Part shown: positions 6,386-8,313 of the stretch, one piece after another
Layout: every line of letters begins with the position of its first letter
How positions within the stretch are numbered: position 1 is the stretch's first letter
Assembly (NCBI GenBank): GCA_041301185.1
Contig: JBFYSV010000054.1
Coordinates: 1-8,313 of the forward strand
Direction: 5' to 3'
DNA from: JAQBDA01 sp041301185
Lineage (GTDB): Bacteria; Chloroflexota; Anaerolineae; Anaerolineales; UBA4823
DNA: 8,313 nt
Translations under genes and position numbers: made by a program
Notes under the pieces: model-generated
Database searches by the model: none
Seen by the model: the letters and a program-made list of their open reading frames with translations, nothing else
What the model was told of the DNA's origin: nothing

Positions 6386-7699
6386 TCATTCCTCCTCTCG
6401 GGCACTCTGCGGGACAATCAGGATCTTGTCCACTCTCAGCCCATCCATATCCACAACCTCGAAACGCAAACCCGACCAGACAAAGTGGTCGCTGGCAACC
6501 GGGATGCGCCCCAGGAATGTCATCATAAAACCGCCAACGGTCTGGTAATATCCTCGCTCTTCCCCCGGCAATGCGCTGAGGTGGAAGATTTCCTTAAGCT
6601 CATCCACTGGCAGCATACCATCCACCAGCCAGGTGCCGTCCTCGCGTTGGGTGACCTCCAAATCAGCGAGATCACCGGCATCCGGGATCTCACCGACGAT
6701 TGATTCCAGGATATCAAACAGCGTCACCAGCCCTTGAAAACCTCCGTACTCATCAATCACCAGGGCAGTATGAATTCTGGACTCCCGGAATTGCTCCAGC
6801 ACGTGCAGGGCAGGCATGCTCTCTGGAACAAACATCGGCGATAAAAGCACTTCCCGTAAATCTAACGTTTTACCAGTTATGCAGCTCGATAACAGATCCT
6901 TGGCGAGCACCACGCCGACTACGTAGTCCAGGCTGCCCTGGGCAACCGGGAAACGGGAATGGGCAGAACCGATGAGCTTGCGGTGATTCTCCTCTAACGT
7001 ATCGTCCAGATCCAGCCAGACAACATCCGTACGGGGGGTCATCAACGTCCCAACCCGCCGGTCAGCCAGGCGGAAGACCGCTTGCACCATATCCTGCTCG
7101 GCTTCTGCGAACACACCCGCCTGAGTGCCTTGCTCGATCATCACTTTGATCTCTTCCTCGGTGACCGGCGGCTCGTCACTGGGCTTTGCTCCCAGCAGGC
7201 GCAATACAAGGTTGGACGAAATGCTGAGCAAACGCACCAGCGGTGAGGTCAGCCTTGAGAGCAGAAGCATCGGGGCTGCCATCAAGGTGGCAATCCGCTC
7301 CGGGTTGTTTAGCGCCAGGCGCTTGGGCACCAGCTCGCCCAACACCAGGGAGAAATAGGTGATCAAGAGGACCACCACTCCCACACCAATCGCGGCACTG
7401 TATGGAGCCAAAGGCGGGAAGCCAGCTACCCAATCGGAAATCTGGGCGGCGATGGTGGCACCACCAAATGCCCCTGCCAGCACGCCCACCAGGGTAATCC
7501 CGATCTGCACCGTGGACAGGAAATCAGTCGGATCGTTCGCCAGGTTCAGAGCAGCCCGCGCTTTCTCATCGCCACCGTCTGCACGTTGTTGGAGGCGCGC
7601 CTTGCGGGATGAGATCACCGCGATTTCTGCCATTGCCAGAAGGCCGTTCGCCAGGATCAGGATCAGAATAAAGATCACTTCAAGGGTAATCCCACTCAT
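6386..7699 (-). CDS. CNNM/CorC-type membrane protein with CBS pair (hemolysin family)
   Basis: The protein has 437 residues in the classic order of the CNNM/HlyC-CorC family. Residues 1 to about 180 form a CNNM (DUF21) membrane domain, with hydrophobic segments near 5-25, 62-88, 102-122 and 136-160 and the conserved GELVPKRLAL at 121-130. Two CBS motifs follow at about 215-275 and 285-340 (for example MTPRTDVVWLD and ALVIDEYGGFQGLVTLFDI). The CorC_HlyC domain covers about 350-432. Members of this family are linked to Mg2+/Co2+ efflux, and the CBS pair typically senses Mg-ATP. The older name hemolysin should not be taken as evidence of lytic activity. The ATG at 7699 gives a full-length protein but lacks a clear ribosome-binding site. 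The gene lies 32 bases after the hydrolase stop and 4 bases before the lipoprotein start. Confidence 0.93.
   Translation of the reverse strand: MSGITLEVIFILILILANGLLAMAEIAVISSRKARLQQRADGGDEKARAALNLANDPTDFLSTVQIGITLVGVLAGAFGGATIAAQISDWVAGFPPLAPYSAAIGVGVVVLLITYFSLVLGELVPKRLALNNPERIATLMAAPMLLLSRLTSPLVRLLSISSNLVLRLLGAKPSDEPPVTEEEIKVMIEQGTQAGVFAEAEQDMVQAVFRLADRRVGTLMTPRTDVVWLDLDDTLEENHRKLIGSAHSRFPVAQGSLDYVVGVVLAKDLLSSCITGKTLDLREVLLSPMFVPESMPALHVLEQFRESRIHTALVIDEYGGFQGLVTLFDILESIVGEIPDAGDLADLEVTQREDGTWLVDGMLPVDELKEIFHLSALPGEERGYYQTVGGFMMTFLGRIPVASDHFVWSGLRFEVVDMDGLRVDKILIVPQSAREEE
6391..6396 (-). promoter_or_regulatory. Ribosome-binding site of the lipoprotein gene, inside the CorC gene end
   Basis: AGGAGG on the minus strand is formed by the codons for the Glu-Glu-Glu tail of the CorC-like protein. 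It sits 9 bases before the TTG at 6381. An ATG directly behind it opens only a three-codon frame (ATG AAG TTT TGA), too close to the site to be used well. The site thus supports the TTG start and couples the two genes. Confidence 0.6.
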
Positions 7700-7731
7700 A
7701 TTTTCACATTACCAACCACGAGATTTTTCGA

Positions 7732-8313
7732 TCATTTCTTCAACACCCTATTGTAGAAATCTACCATCCTCAAGCTAAACAGATCATCACCCTCACCCCG
7801 GAAAGTATGCGCCTGGTCTTTGTAGAAAAAGCACTCCACCGGTTTTGCCAGGGCGTTCAACCGGTCGCACAGGTCCCGGGACCACTCCGGAGGCACGTCA
7901 GGGTCGTTGGCGCCGTGGTGGATGCTCACCTCCGCCTGGACGCGGTCCAGGTAGTTGATCGGAGAAACCTCCTGGATGATCTCATCTGGGGTTAAGAGCT
8001 CTTCCCAGCCGCGGGTTCCGTTGGAAAAATACTGGAAGATGCGCTCGAAGTTCTTTTGTTCATCTCCGCTCATCGCCCCGTACAGCACCACGGCTTTGAC
8101 CTCCGGCTCAACGGTCATCACCCGGGTGGATATTCCCCCGCCCATGCTGTGCCCCCACAGACCAATTGCCCCGGGGTCAGCTTTCTCCAGCGAACCAGGC
8201 TTGCCGCCGTGCTCTTTCACCAGGGCGATCAAGTTGAGCACATCCACGGCCATCCCAACCCGGAAGAGGTTATCTCCAGAGTCGGAAGGCGGGTAACCGC
8301 GCAGGTTGGGGTG
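7732..8313 (-). CDS. Alpha/beta hydrolase, prolyl-oligopeptidase/dienelactone-hydrolase-like (5' end outside window)
   Basis: The frame is open from the window edge to a TGA at 7732, giving 193 residues of the C-terminal part. An internal ATG at 8253 is not the true start. The 20 codons before it are in frame and fit the family: HPNLRGYPPSDSGDN resembles the RG..DS stretch that precedes the helix before the nucleophile. In window-edge numbering the catalytic triad is Ser56 in GHSMGG, Asp137 in HHGANDPDVP and His169 in KDQAHTF. The segment DPDVPPEWS is typical of S9-like and dienelactone-hydrolase-like acyl or peptide hydrolases. The substrate cannot be told, and any signal peptide would lie outside the window. 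The 32-base gap to the CorC-like gene suggests a shared transcript. Confidence 0.88.
   Translation of the reverse strand, partial: HPNLRGYPPSDSGDNLFRVGMAVDVLNLIALVKEHGGKPGSLEKADPGAIGLWGHSMGGGISTRVMTVEPEVKAVVLYGAMSGDEQKNFERIFQYFSNGTRGWEELLTPDEIIQEVSPINYLDRVQAEVSIHHGANDPDVPPEWSRDLCDRLNALAKPVECFFYKDQAHTFRGEGDDLFSLRMVDFYNRVLKK

Noticed and set aside
1..8313. CRISPR array, tRNA or rRNA genes
   Set aside because: No regularly spaced direct repeats, cloverleaf-like sequence or rRNA-like segment was seen on either strand.

Overview
The window shows an ordinary accessory-to-core stretch of a bacterial chromosome of moderate GC content. The best guess for the organism is a Chloroflexota member of the Anaerolineae type. 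This is an inference from three things: the Pro/Thr-rich linker of the lipoprotein followed by a LamG/DUF1080-like domain, the style of the coding regions, and an IS630 relic. No rRNA or other taxonomic marker is present, so the assignment is tentative.

Layout from left to right: bases 1-139 hold a possible 3' end of a plus-strand membrane-protein gene cut by the window edge. Bases 140-330 are non-coding and contain two strong inverted repeats. Bases 331-1093 carry the decayed C-terminal two thirds of an IS630-family transposase on the minus strand. It lacks its N-terminal DNA-binding part, and a short insertion-type lesion near its end throws it out of frame. Bases 1094-1311 are non-coding apart from a hairpin that probably marks the end of the operon to its right.

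From 1312 to 8313 every gene is on the minus strand, so transcription runs right to left. In order of transcription they are: a 5'-truncated alpha/beta hydrolase (8313-7732), a CNNM/CorC-type membrane protein with CBS domains (7699-6386), a small surface lipoprotein with a 4-base gap to the previous gene (6381-5527), a FadN-type 3-hydroxyacyl-CoA dehydrogenase/enoyl-CoA hydratase fusion (5451-3025), a thiolase (2982-1783), and a small SCP-2 sterol-carrier-like protein (1641-1312). The gaps are 32, 4, 75, 42 and 141 bases.

The last three genes form a coherent fatty-acid beta-oxidation module. The fusion protein hydrates enoyl-CoA and oxidises the 3-hydroxyacyl-CoA. The thiolase then cleaves the 3-ketoacyl-CoA. 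The SCP-2 protein may bind or carry the acyl-CoA or lipid. The first three genes have no evident metabolic link to this and may be a separate transcription unit read in the same direction. I did not find a convincing undescribed multi-gene system. The most interesting items are the structure of the transposase relic, the long perfect inverted repeat between the thiolase and SCP-2 genes, and the tight CorC-lipoprotein junction.
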